Position numbers and translations under genes: made by a program. From NCBI RefSeq assembly GCF_024213555.1, contig NZ_JANAVO010000026.1, forward strand, positions 1 to 42,277: a DNA stretch of 42,277 bases, written 5' to 3'. Positions within the stretch are counted from its first letter, which is position 1, and every line of letters begins with the position of its first letter. This stretch comes from Allokutzneria sp. A3M-2-11 16. Lineage in GTDB: Bacteria > Actinomycetota > Actinomycetes > Mycobacteriales > Pseudonocardiaceae. The notes beneath the pieces were generated by a model. It was not told the DNA's origin. It saw nothing but the letters and a program-made list of their open reading frames with translations, and ran no database searches. This document shows, piece by piece, positions 15,828-24,463 of this stretch.

Positions 15828-17111
15828 CTACTTCACGTTACGCACGAAGAAGATCAGCGCCGCCCCAACAGCCGCACTGACCGCGGCGGCGACGAACAAC
15901 GCCGTGTAGTTCTGGTACCCGTCCGACCCGATCCCCAACGCGAGCGGCGCCACCGCGGGCGCGAGTGAGTTCGGCACGGCGGTCGAGAGGTTCAGTATTC
16001 CCATCCCGTGCCCGGCTTCGCGCCGTTCGTCGGGCATCGTCTCGATCGCGAGCGCCACGTCCGTCGGGATGAAGATGCCGCCGGAGATGCCGATGACCGT
16101 GGCACCGATGAGGAACTGCGCGTAGTCCCCGCTGAAGGCGATCATCAGCAGGCCGCAGACGATGCCGAATCCCGATGCCAGCACGAAGACGCGGCGTTTG
16201 CCGACGCGGTCGGAGATGTAGCCGAAGACGTTGCCGAAGACGATCAGCCCGCCGCTGAGCACGAGCATGGTCTCGAAGACGGCGTCGGCGAGCTCCTCGT
16301 CGGCCATGCCGAGGCGGTCGGAGAGGAAGTACGGCTGGTAGGACATGGCGCTGGCGATGGCCATCCAGATCAGGAAGCGGCACAGCCACACCCACGCGAA
16401 GTTGGGGTGGGCGCGCACGTCGAACCAGTAGCTGCCGATGACCTCGCGGAAGGTCAGCGGTTGGACATCGGCGCGGTCCAGTCGCCGGTCCGGCAGGATG
16501 AGCACGAAGACGACCACGGTCGCCAGCGCCACCAGGGCGGGCACCATGAACATCCAGAACGAGGATTCGCCGACCCCCTGGACGAAGAACGCGCCGACGG
16601 CGGGGCTGGCCTGTTGCAGCGCGCCGACGAAACCGGAGATCCGCGCGCGCTGGCGGTCGGGGAACTGGTCGGGCACGACCGCGGCGAGCGGGGAGCCCGC
16701 GGCGTTGAGCGCCAGTTTCGTCGCGGCCCAGCTGATCGTGATGAGCAGCAGGGATGTCGCCGAGGCCATCACGACGGTGGTCACGGTGGCGACGGCGAGG
16801 CCGGCGAGCAGCCACGGCTTGCGCATGCCCCACCGGCCGGTGGTGCGGTCGCTGAGCCTGCCGAAGAGGGGGTTGGCGGCGAAGCCGAAGAGGGAGCCGA
16901 TCGCCAGCACGGTGGCCAGCGAGGTGACCTTGCCCTCCGGGTCGATCTCGGCGATCCGCAGCGCGAGGGTCACGCTGGCCGGGGTGGTGAGCGCCATGTG
17001 CAGGCCGAGGTTGGCCGCGCCGAACCAGACGACGAACACCCACCGGGGCCACTTCAGCCTGCCTGGAACGATCTCCGGTGCGCCGGGCGGTTCCGGACGT
17101 GTGGTCGCCAT
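15828..17111 (-). CDS. MFS transporter, probable exporter
   Basis: 427 aa, ATG start with a strong GGGGAGGAG ribosome site. About twelve membrane segments are visible in two halves of six. The cytoplasmic loop 2-3 motif GRLSDRTTGRWGMRKPW and the second-half GYISDRVGKRR are typical of the major facilitator superfamily, closest in pattern to the SLC45/GPH-like subgroup. Co-transcribed with the response regulator upstream, whose 3' end overlaps this gene by 58 bp, and placed between the two biosynthetic operons. It is the only transporter in the window, so product export or self-resistance is the natural guess. Confidence 0.8.
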   Translation of the reverse strand: MATTRPEPPGAPEIVPGRLKWPRWVFVVWFGAANLGLHMALTTPASVTLALRIAEIDPEGKVTSLATVLAIGSLFGFAANPLFGRLSDRTTGRWGMRKPWLLAGLAVATVTTVVMASATSLLLITISWAATKLALNAAGSPLAAVVPDQFPDRQRARISGFVGALQQASPAVGAFFVQGVGESSFWMFMVPALVALATVVVFVLILPDRRLDRADVQPLTFREVIGSYWFDVRAHPNFAWVWLCRFLIWMAIASAMSYQPYFLSDRLGMADEELADAVFETMLVLSGGLIVFGNVFGYISDRVGKRRVFVLASGFGIVCGLLMIAFSGDYAQFLIGATVIGISGGIFIPTDVALAIETMPDERREAGHGMGILNLSTAVPNSLAPAVAPLALGIGSDGYQNYTALFVAAAVSAAVGAALIFFVRNVK

Positions 17112-17818
17112 GAGGTGGGCTCCTCCCCTGGGGGTCTGCCCCAGAACGCCTCCGGCTCGCGGAGTCGGACCAGGCCGATCTGGTGGGCCAGCAGCGCCGC
17201 CTGCACCCGGTCCCGCAGCCGCAGCTTCGCGAGCACCCGCGACACGTGCGACTTCACGGTGGCCGGGGTCAGGTGGAGCGCGTTCGCGATTTCCTGGTTG
17301 GAACCGCCCTGGGCTATTTTGCGCAACACCTCGATCTCGCGCGCGCTGAGCGCGGAGAGGACCTGCTCGTACAGTGCGGTGCTGGCCAGCGGGACGAGTT
17401 CGAATGAGTCCAGCAGGCTTCTCGTCATCGCCGGGCTGATGACCGCATTACCGGCCGCGACGCTGGTGACCGCGCCGATCAGCTCAATCCTGCCGACGTC
17501 CTTGAGCAGGTATCCGCTGACCCCGGCTTTGAGCGCCCGGAACAGGTGTTCGGACGAGTCGGAGTTCGTCAGGACGATCACGTGCGGCACCCGGCGCAGG
17601 AACAGCCGCAGCGCCTCGATCCCGTCCATCCCCGGTAGCCGCACATCGGTGATCACCAGGTCCAGCTCGTGCTGATCGAGCAGCTCAAGGGCCTGCTGGG
17701 CGGTACCGGCCTCGGCGGCGAGGTGGACCTCCGGCGCCCCGCCGAGCGCGAGCGCGAAGCCCTGCCGGACCAGCTCCTCTCCGTCGACGAGCATCGTGGA
17801 GATCTTGCGTGGCGCCAT
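17054..17818 (-). CDS. NarL/LuxR-type response regulator
   Basis: 254 aa from ATG 17818, which has AAGGAG 8 nt upstream; the GTG at 17827 overlaps that site. Residues about 5-120 are a receiver domain with phospho-acceptor Asp58 in VITDVRLPGMDG and a Lys in GYLLKD; the usual acidic pair near the start reads DGE, not DD. Residues 156-212 are the LuxR-type helix-turn-helix (LSAREIEVL, then SNQEIANALHLTPATVKSHV). A C-terminal tail of about 40 residues runs into the MFS gene. No sensor kinase is encoded in the window. Divergent from the FAAL operon, which it may control. Confidence 0.85.
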   Translation of the reverse strand: MAPRKISTMLVDGEELVRQGFALALGGAPEVHLAAEAGTAQQALELLDQHELDLVITDVRLPGMDGIEALRLFLRRVPHVIVLTNSDSSEHLFRALKAGVSGYLLKDVGRIELIGAVTSVAAGNAVISPAMTRSLLDSFELVPLASTALYEQVLSALSAREIEVLRKIAQGGSNQEIANALHLTPATVKSHVSRVLAKLRLRDRVQAALLAHQIGLVRLREPEAFWGRPPGEEPTSWRPHVRNRPAHRRSFQAG

Positions 17819-18077
17819 AATTTCCACTCCTTCCGCTCGCCCGGACCCGAAATAGGGGTGTTTTTTCTACCCCGCAACCGCGCTGGCCGAATGACATGCA
17901 GGCTATCCGAATGTGGAAATCGTCGGATCATCCTCGGGTGTCAGGGGCCGGTCCTACTTTGGTCGCAGTCGTCCGGGCTGATCGGGGCAACCGCCACGGT
18001 ACCGGTGGCCGATGGTCTTGCGCATTCTTTCCTCCCTAATCTTCCGGCACATTCGTGACCCGCATCGGGGAGTGTGT
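17819..18077. promoter_or_regulatory. Divergent control region between response regulator and FAAL operon
   Basis: 259 bp between head-to-head genes. It contains the inverted repeat ATCCGA (17905-17910) / TCGGAT (17923-17928) with a 12-bp spacer, and a small hairpin GGGGT (17855-17859) / ACCCC (17869-17873) whose loop is T-rich. NarL-type regulators often bind spaced inverted repeats, so the first is a candidate operator. I see no clear -35/-10 pair for the FAAL operon. Confidence 0.4.
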
Positions 18078-19853
18078 ATGAAGAGCGCAGAAAGCGCGGA
18101 TCCCTCGGCATGGCACACGTTGTCCGACATGTTCCGCTCGCGCGCCGACGCCGAGCCGGACCGCCTCGCGTTCACCTTCCTGGACTCCACGCTCGTCGAG
18201 ACGGGCGCGCTGACGCTGCGCGAACTGGACCGGAGGGCCCGTGCGATCGCGGTGCGGCTGCGCGCGGACGTCCCGGTCGGCGGGCGCGCGCTGCTGACCT
18301 ACCAGGCGGGGCTGGACTTCGTGACCGCTTTCGTCGGCTGCCTGCACGCGGGGGTGGTCGCGGTGCCGGTTCCGGCGCTGGAGTCCGGTCGTGGTGAGAC
18401 CAGGAACCGCCGCGTCTCGGCGATCGCGCGCAGCAGCGGGGCCGAGGCGGTGCTGTGCGCGGCCTCCGGGCACGAGCGCGCCGTGGAGTGGTTGCGCGAG
18501 AGCGGGATCGACGCGCCGGCGATCGCCACCGACGAGGTGGGCACCGATCTCGCCGAGTCCTGGCTGCCGCCGGAGATCGACGCGGACTCCCTCGCCTACC
18601 TCCAGTACTCCTCCGGGTCGACGGGGGAGCCGAAGGGGGTGGAGCTGACCCACTCCAACGTGATCACCAATCTCGCGCTGATCCGGTCCAACGGCACGAT
18701 CGAGGGCGACGACCACGTGCCGCCGTCGGTGCAGTGGCTGCCGCTGTTCCACGACATGGGCCTGGTCAACGGCGTGCTCCAGCCGACCTACGAGGGCTAC
18801 GACGTGGTCCTGATGTCGCCGTTCGGGTTCGTGCAGCGGCCGGTGAGCTGGCTGCGGGTGATCACCAAGCTGGGCGAGGCGATCAGCGCGGCGCCGAACT
18901 TCGCGCTCGACCTGTGCGTGCGGCGGGTCACCGACCGGCAGCGCGAGGAGCTGGACCTGAGCGGGCTGCGGATGGTCGCGCTGGGCGCGGAGCCGATCCG
19001 CGCCGAGACCCTGGACCGCTTCTGCGCCGCCTTCGAACCGTGCGGTTTCCAGCGCAAGGCGCTGTTCCCCTGCTACGGCCTGGCCGAGTCCACCGTGATG
19101 GTCAGCGGTGGACCCGCGTGGCGCGAGCCGGTGATCCTGAGCGCGGACGCGCAGGCGCTGGAGCTGGGCCGGGTCAAGGAGGCCGAGCCGGGGGCGCGGG
19201 CGCGGCGGCTGGTCGGCTGCGGGCAGGTGCACTCCTCGATCCGGTTGGTCGTTGCGGACCCGGCGACCGGGGAGCCCGCCGAGCCCGACGCGGTCGGCGA
19301 GATCCTGGTCTCCGGGCCGAGCATCGGCAGGGGCTACTGGAACGCGCCCGAGCAGACCGGCCGGACCTTCGGCGCGAAGGTCCCCGGCGAGGGCGATCGG
19401 GAGTTCCTGCGCACCGGCGACCTCGGGTTCGTCCACAATGGACAGCTGTTCATCACGGGCAGGCTCAAGGACGTCATCATCCTCGACGGCCACAACCACT
19501 ACCCGCACGACATCGAGTCCACCGCCACCACGGCGCACCCCGCCCTGCGGCCGGAGTTCTGCTGCGCGTTCTCCGTCGACGACGGCGAGCAGGAGCGCCT
19601 GGTGGTGCTGGCCGAACTGGCGAGCGGGCACCGGGTGAACGAGACCGGCGAAGGCGGCGATCGGATGCACGCGGTCGAGGACGTCCGCGGCGTCGTGCGC
19701 AAGGCGATCACCGCCGAGCACGGCGTCGCGGTGCACGAGGTGGTGCTGCTGCCGACCGGATCGCTGCCGTTCACCAGCAGCGGCAAGCTCCAGCGGCGGG
19801 AGTGCGTGCAGCGCTACGAACGCGGCGACCTGCCTTCGGCGGTGTGGTCATGA
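18078..19853 (+). CDS. Fatty acyl-AMP ligase (FAAL), PKS starter loading
   Basis: 591 aa from ATG 18078 (GGGGAG upstream); a longer frame from 18012 is unlikely. FAALs activate a fatty acid as acyl-AMP and pass it to an ACP rather than to CoA. Seen here: the AMP-binding loop YSSGSTGEPKGVELTHSN near residue 173, and the FAAL-type run PLFHDMGLVNGVLQP, SPFGFVQRPVSWLR, APNFALDLC and CYGLAEST. The C-terminal Lys lies in TSSGKLQRR. The stop overlaps the PKS1 start (ATGA), and PKS1 begins with an ACP, the expected acceptor. The acid used is unknown; the FabF/HadAB-like genes may supply it. Confidence 0.9.
   Translation: MKSAESADPSAWHTLSDMFRSRADAEPDRLAFTFLDSTLVETGALTLRELDRRARAIAVRLRADVPVGGRALLTYQAGLDFVTAFVGCLHAGVVAVPVPALESGRGETRNRRVSAIARSSGAEAVLCAASGHERAVEWLRESGIDAPAIATDEVGTDLAESWLPPEIDADSLAYLQYSSGSTGEPKGVELTHSNVITNLALIRSNGTIEGDDHVPPSVQWLPLFHDMGLVNGVLQPTYEGYDVVLMSPFGFVQRPVSWLRVITKLGEAISAAPNFALDLCVRRVTDRQREELDLSGLRMVALGAEPIRAETLDRFCAAFEPCGFQRKALFPCYGLAESTVMVSGGPAWREPVILSADAQALELGRVKEAEPGARARRLVGCGQVHSSIRLVVADPATGEPAEPDAVGEILVSGPSIGRGYWNAPEQTGRTFGAKVPGEGDREFLRTGDLGFVHNGQLFITGRLKDVIILDGHNHYPHDIESTATTAHPALRPEFCCAFSVDDGEQERLVVLAELASGHRVNETGEGGDRMHAVEDVRGVVRKAITAEHGVAVHEVVLLPTGSLPFTSSGKLQRRECVQRYERGDLPSAVWS
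19431..19443. repeat. Variant of the 13-bp palindrome: GTCCACAATGGAC
   Basis: One of the non-identical relatives of GTCCACTGTGGAC. Others are at 13251 and 14320 (GTCCGATGTGGAC), 27972 and 37822 (GTCCGAAGTGGAC), and 5478 and 32217 (11-bp core). Confidence 0.6.
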
Positions 19854-22800
19854 CGAGCACTCCCGAGATCGGCGCCTGGCTGACGCAGCGGGTGGCGGTG
19901 GCCGCGGGCATCGACCCGGACTCCGTCGACCCGGCCGTCGCCTTCGACGCTTACGGGCTGACCTCCACCGAGGCGGTCAGCGTGGCGGGCGAGCTGGAGG
20001 AGTGGCTGGAGGTGGAGCTGGCGCCGACGCTGCTCTACCGGTACCCCACGATCGCCAAGCTCGCCGCTTTCCTTGGCGGACAAGAGGATTCGGCGCCAGA
20101 GGCCCTCGTCGCGGGCGATGACGAGAACGACCCGGTGTGCGTGGTCGGGATGGGCTGCCGGTTCCCCGGTGGCTCGAACTCGCCGGAGTCGTTCTGGCGC
20201 AACCTCCTCGACGGCCGGGACGCGGTCTCGGAGGTCCCTGCTGACCGGTGGGACGCGGACGCGCACTACTCGGCCGATCCCGGCGCGCCCGGCAAGTCCT
20301 ACACCAAGCTCGGCGGCTTCGTGGACGACCTCGCCGGTTTCGACGCCTCGTTCTTCGACATCCCGCCGCGCGAGGCGCTGCGGATGGACCCCGAGCACCG
20401 GCTGCTGATCGAGGTCGCATGGGAGGCGATCGAGGACGCGGGTATCCCGGTGGACCGCTTGCGCGGCAAGCAGGTCGGTGTCTACGTGGGCAAGCTGGCG
20501 AGCAGCCAGTACGAGAGCGTGCAGCTGGACGCGGAGGGCGCGGACTGCCTTGACGATCCGTATCTGGGCCTCGGTTCCGCGGCCAGCGTCGCGGCGGGGC
20601 GGCTGGCCTATCTGCTTGACCTGCGCGGCCCGGCTGTGGTGGTGGACACCGCATGTTCCTCTTCGCTGGTTGCCGTGCACATGGCGGTGCGCGGCGTGCT
20701 GGCGGGTGAGTGCGAGCTCGCTGTTGTCGGTGGGGTCAGTGCCACGGTGCACCCGGAAAGCGTTCGACAGGCATGCAAAATGCACATGCTCGCCAGGGAT
20801 GGACGGTGCAAGACCTTCGACGCGGCGGCCGACGGCTTCCGGATGGGCGAGGGCTGTGGGGTCGTGGTTCTGGAACGACTGAGCCGGGCGCGGGCGAACG
20901 GGCACCGGGTGCTCGCGGTGCTGCGCGGGTCGGCGGTCAACCAGGACGGCGCCAGCAACGGGCTCACCGCCCCCAACGGCGGCGCGCAGGTCGCGGTGAT
21001 CGGCGAGGCGCTGAGCCGGGCCGGGGTGGCGCCGGACAGCGTCGGCTACGTGGAGGCGCACGGTTCGGGCACGCTGCTCGGCGACTCCATTGAGATGCAG
21101 AGCATCCAGAGCGTGTTCGGCTCGCGCGCGCAGTCCCTGGTGGTCGGCGCGGTGAAGACCAACATCGGTCATCTCCTCGGCGCGGCGGGGATCGCGGGGT
21201 TGATCAAGGCGGTGTTCGCGGTGCACGAAGGCGTTGTGCCGCCCAACCTGCACCTGGCCGAGCGCAACCCGACGATCAGCTGGGACCGGTGCCCGGTCGA
21301 GCTGCCCGAGGCACCGATGTACTGGCCGGAGATCGAGGGGCCCCGCAGAGCGGGTGTCAGCTCCTTCGGCTGGTCGGGAACCAATGCTCACGTCGTCGTC
21401 GAACAGCCGCCGTCCACTGTGGACACGTCGGAAGACGCCGGGCCGCACCTGCTGTTGCTGTCCGCGGCCACGCCCAGCGCGCTCGGCGAGGCGGCCGACC
21501 GGATGCGCGAGCACCTGCACGAGCGCAAGGAACTCGACCTTTCCGATGTCGCGTTCACGACGCAGACCGGGCGCCAGGCGATGGACTGCCGGGCCGCGGT
21601 GGTCAGCCCGGATCGCGCGCACGCGCTCGGGGAGCTGCGGCGGATCGCCGCCCGGCCGCCCGCCGACCGCGTGCGGCGCGGAGGCGCGACCCCGGTGTCG
21701 TTCCTGCTGCCGGGAACCGGGGATCACTACCCGGGCATGGGTTTCGGGTTGTACGAGAGCGAACCGGCCTTCCGCGACGCGGTCGACGAATGCGTCGGCC
21801 TGCTGGAGGGACCCCTGCGCGAGCAGGTCCGGTCGATGGTGACGGCTCCGGCGCAGCGGTCGGGCTTCTTCGGTGCCTCGCGCCAGCCGACCGAGTCGCT
21901 GGACGTGGCGCACGCCGCTGTGTTCACAGTGGACTACGCCTGCGCGAAACTGTGGCAGCACTGGGGTGTCACGCCCACCGCGCTGCTCGGGTACAGCCTC
22001 GGCGAGTACGTGGCCGCGTGCCTGGCCGGGGTGTTCTCGCTGGCGGACGCGCTGCGGTTGGTGGTGTGCCGGGCGAAGATCATCCAGGCGGCACCGACCG
22101 GCGTGATGCTGGCCGTCGCGCTGCCGGAGGACCAGGTGCGGCCCCGGCTCGGCGGGCTCTCGCTCGCCGCGGTCAACGGCCCGCACACGTCCGTGGTGTC
22201 CGGCCCCGCCGACCTCGTCGCGGCCCTGGAGGAGCGGCTGGCGCGGGAGGACGTGGCCTGCCGCCGCGTGCCGACCAGCCACGCGATGCACTCGGCGATG
22301 CTCGAACCGCTGCGCGACAAGGTGATCGAGCTGCTGGCGTCCGTGAAGCCCGGAGCACTGCGGATTCCCTTCATCTCCAACGTGACCGGCACGTGGATCA
22401 CCGAGGAGCAGGCGGGTGATCCGCGCTACTGGGCGAACCACATGTGCCAGACGGTGCGCTTCGCGCCGGGCCTTGAGGAACTGCGCGAGGGCGTGCTGCT
22501 CGAGGCCGGTCCAGGTCAGCTGTCCAGCCTGGCGACGCAGATCCTCGGCGCGAACCGGGGCGCGCGCATGCTCTGCGTGCCGACGCTGCGGCCCGCCTTC
22601 GACGACGGGTCCGATCGCGAGTTCCTGCTGCGGACCGCCGGGCGGATGTGGAGCAGGGGCGTCGAGATCGACTGGCGCGCCGTCCACCGGGGCACCCGCG
22701 CTCTGGTGCCGCTGCCGACGTATCCCTTCGAGCACGTCAGGTTCTGGCCGGAAGGCACCGGCAAGGTGGTCCGGGCGAGCCAGCCCGACAAGCTGCCGAG

Positions 22801-24463
22801 CCGGGACGACTGGTGCCACGTGCCGGTGTGGACGCAGATCCCGGCGCTGCCCGGTGGACGGCAGCACACGTGGCTCGTCCTCGCTGACGAAAGCGGCCCC
22901 GCGGCGGAGCTCGCGGAGCGGCTTCGCACGGACGGAGCGGCTGTCACCGTTGTGCGGCAAGGAGAACAGCTCGATTCGACGGGGTGTACGCGTGTTGTCT
23001 ACGGCTGGAACACGGGTTTCCGGGGACTGCTCGACGTCGTGCGCGCCCTTGGCCGGACCGTTTCCGAGCCGGTCGGTGTCTTCGCGCTGACGTCGGGTGC
23101 CTTCGAGGTGGTCGGCGGAGACGGCACCACGCCGGAGGAGGCTGTGCTGGCCGGTGTGTGCCGCACGGTCGAGCCGGAGTTCCCCGCGCTCACCTGCCGC
23201 GTGATCGACTTGCCCGAGACCGGTGCGCTGGAGTCGCTGCTGGCCGAGCTGCACGCGAGCAACCCGGCCGACTGCGTGGCCTACCGCAACGGAACGCGGT
23301 GGGTTCGCGACTGGTCCAAGCTGCCCATCGGCCCGGCGGACGGTCCGTGGCGCCAAGGCGGCAGCTACCTGATCACCGGTGGTCTCGGTGGGCTCGGCTT
23401 CGGCCTCGCGCGCCAGCTCGCGCCGTACAAGCCCCGCCTGACCCTGCTCGGCAGGTCTGCGCGTCCTGATGACGAGCGCGTGCGGGAGCTGGAGTCTCTG
23501 GGTGCCGAAGTGCTTGTCCTGCAATGCGATGTGGCCGATGTCGCGGCGCTGGAGGCAGCGGTCGGCCAGGTGCGGGAACGATTCGGCGAGCTGCACGGTG
23601 TCGTGCACACGGCGGGTGTTCCGGCCAGCGGGCTGATCCAGCTCACGGAGTGGTCGGACGCGGAGCGGGTGCTGCGCCCCAAGGTCGCGGGAACCCTTGC
23701 GCTGCACGAGGTTCTGCGTGACGCGCCGTTGGACTTCCTGGTGTTGTACTCGTCGTCGGTCGTGGCGATGGGCGGACTGGGGGAGAGCGACTACAGCGCG
23801 GCGAACTCCTTCCTCGGCTCCTTCGCCCAGCAGGCGCGGCGCCGTGGTTTCCCCGCCACAGCGGTGGATTGGGGTCCGTGGCGGCACGACAGCTGGCAAT
23901 CCGAACGGCTGGCCTCGGCACCCGATCTGCGGCTGCACATGCGGGAGCTGCGCGACCGGCACGGCATCACCGAGGAGGAGGGCTTCGACCTGCTGACCCG
24001 CGTGCTGGCCAGCGGTCTGCCCGAGGTGATGGTGGTGCCGCGGGATCTGGCCGAGCTGACCGAGGAGTGGGCGACGGTCACCGGCTCGGGCGAGGCGGCC
24101 CCGGTGCTCCAGAGCTTCCCCCGGCCCGCCCTGCGCAGCCCGTTCGTCGCGCCGAGGACCCCGCTGGAGCGGCAGATCACCGAGGTGTGGCAACGGTATC
24201 TGGGGGTGGACGAGGTGGGGGTGGACGACGCCTTCTTCGACCTCGGCGGGAACTCGTTGATCGGCCTGACCATCGTCGGCGCGATCAAGAAGGAGGTCGG
24301 CGCCCCCCTCACTGCGGCCGATCTGTTCGAGGCACCGACCCCGGCCACCCTCGCGGCCCTGCTCGCGCGGCGCCTGGAGGGCGAGGCCGAGCCCGAGGTG
24401 GACGCCTCGCGCGGGGAACGCCGCCGTCAGATGGCAGCGGCCGGGCGAAGGAGGCGTCGGTGA
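19850..24463 (+). CDS. Type I polyketide synthase 1: ACP-KS-AT-KR-ACP
   Basis: 1537 aa, ATG overlapping the FAAL stop. Domains: N-terminal ACP (1-77, Ser39 in YGLTST), KS (about 95-520; Cys269, His404, His441, all intact), AT (about 615-920; Ser716 in GYSLGEY, HAMH at 811-814), KR (about 1165-1345; GGLGGLG loop, Ser-Ser-Ser and Tyr near 1313) and ACP (Ser in GGNSL near 1467). The first ACP should receive the FAAL product; one round of condensation and ketoreduction gives a 3-hydroxyacyl chain. HAMH is close to the HAFH of malonyl-specific ATs, but the Q motif is the unusual GTGDHY and the active-site His of GHS is Tyr, so the extender is not certain. The KR lacks the LDD motif of B-type KRs. 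Confidence 0.92.
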   Translation: MTSTPEIGAWLTQRVAVAAGIDPDSVDPAVAFDAYGLTSTEAVSVAGELEEWLEVELAPTLLYRYPTIAKLAAFLGGQEDSAPEALVAGDDENDPVCVVGMGCRFPGGSNSPESFWRNLLDGRDAVSEVPADRWDADAHYSADPGAPGKSYTKLGGFVDDLAGFDASFFDIPPREALRMDPEHRLLIEVAWEAIEDAGIPVDRLRGKQVGVYVGKLASSQYESVQLDAEGADCLDDPYLGLGSAASVAAGRLAYLLDLRGPAVVVDTACSSSLVAVHMAVRGVLAGECELAVVGGVSATVHPESVRQACKMHMLARDGRCKTFDAAADGFRMGEGCGVVVLERLSRARANGHRVLAVLRGSAVNQDGASNGLTAPNGGAQVAVIGEALSRAGVAPDSVGYVEAHGSGTLLGDSIEMQSIQSVFGSRAQSLVVGAVKTNIGHLLGAAGIAGLIKAVFAVHEGVVPPNLHLAERNPTISWDRCPVELPEAPMYWPEIEGPRRAGVSSFGWSGTNAHVVVEQPPSTVDTSEDAGPHLLLLSAATPSALGEAADRMREHLHERKELDLSDVAFTTQTGRQAMDCRAAVVSPDRAHALGELRRIAARPPADRVRRGGATPVSFLLPGTGDHYPGMGFGLYESEPAFRDAVDECVGLLEGPLREQVRSMVTAPAQRSGFFGASRQPTESLDVAHAAVFTVDYACAKLWQHWGVTPTALLGYSLGEYVAACLAGVFSLADALRLVVCRAKIIQAAPTGVMLAVALPEDQVRPRLGGLSLAAVNGPHTSVVSGPADLVAALEERLAREDVACRRVPTSHAMHSAMLEPLRDKVIELLASVKPGALRIPFISNVTGTWITEEQAGDPRYWANHMCQTVRFAPGLEELREGVLLEAGPGQLSSLATQILGANRGARMLCVPTLRPAFDDGSDREFLLRTAGRMWSRGVEIDWRAVHRGTRALVPLPTYPFEHVRFWPEGTGKVVRASQPDKLPSRDDWCHVPVWTQIPALPGGRQHTWLVLADESGPAAELAERLRTDGAAVTVVRQGEQLDSTGCTRVVYGWNTGFRGLLDVVRALGRTVSEPVGVFALTSGAFEVVGGDGTTPEEAVLAGVCRTVEPEFPALTCRVIDLPETGALESLLAELHASNPADCVAYRNGTRWVRDWSKLPIGPADGPWRQGGSYLITGGLGGLGFGLARQLAPYKPRLTLLGRSARPDDERVRELESLGAEVLVLQCDVADVAALEAAVGQVRERFGELHGVVHTAGVPASGLIQLTEWSDAERVLRPKVAGTLALHEVLRDAPLDFLVLYSSSVVAMGGLGESDYSAANSFLGSFAQQARRRGFPATAVDWGPWRHDSWQSERLASAPDLRLHMRELRDRHGITEEEGFDLLTRVLASGLPEVMVVPRDLAELTEEWATVTGSGEAAPVLQSFPRPALRSPFVAPRTPLERQITEVWQRYLGVDEVGVDDAFFDLGGNSLIGLTIVGAIKKEVGAPLTAADLFEAPTPATLAALLARRLEGEAEPEVDASRGERRRQMAAAGRRRRR
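21412..21424. repeat. 13-bp palindrome GTCCACTGTGGAC
   Basis: Exact copy in the KS-AT linker of PKS1, encoding part of STVD. Confidence 0.8.

Noticed and set aside
18455-24463. A 2000-codon plus-strand frame joining the FAAL region to PKS1
   Set aside because: Its first part is an out-of-frame reading of the FAAL gene; the real PKS1 starts at 19850 with a stop/start overlap and an ACP.
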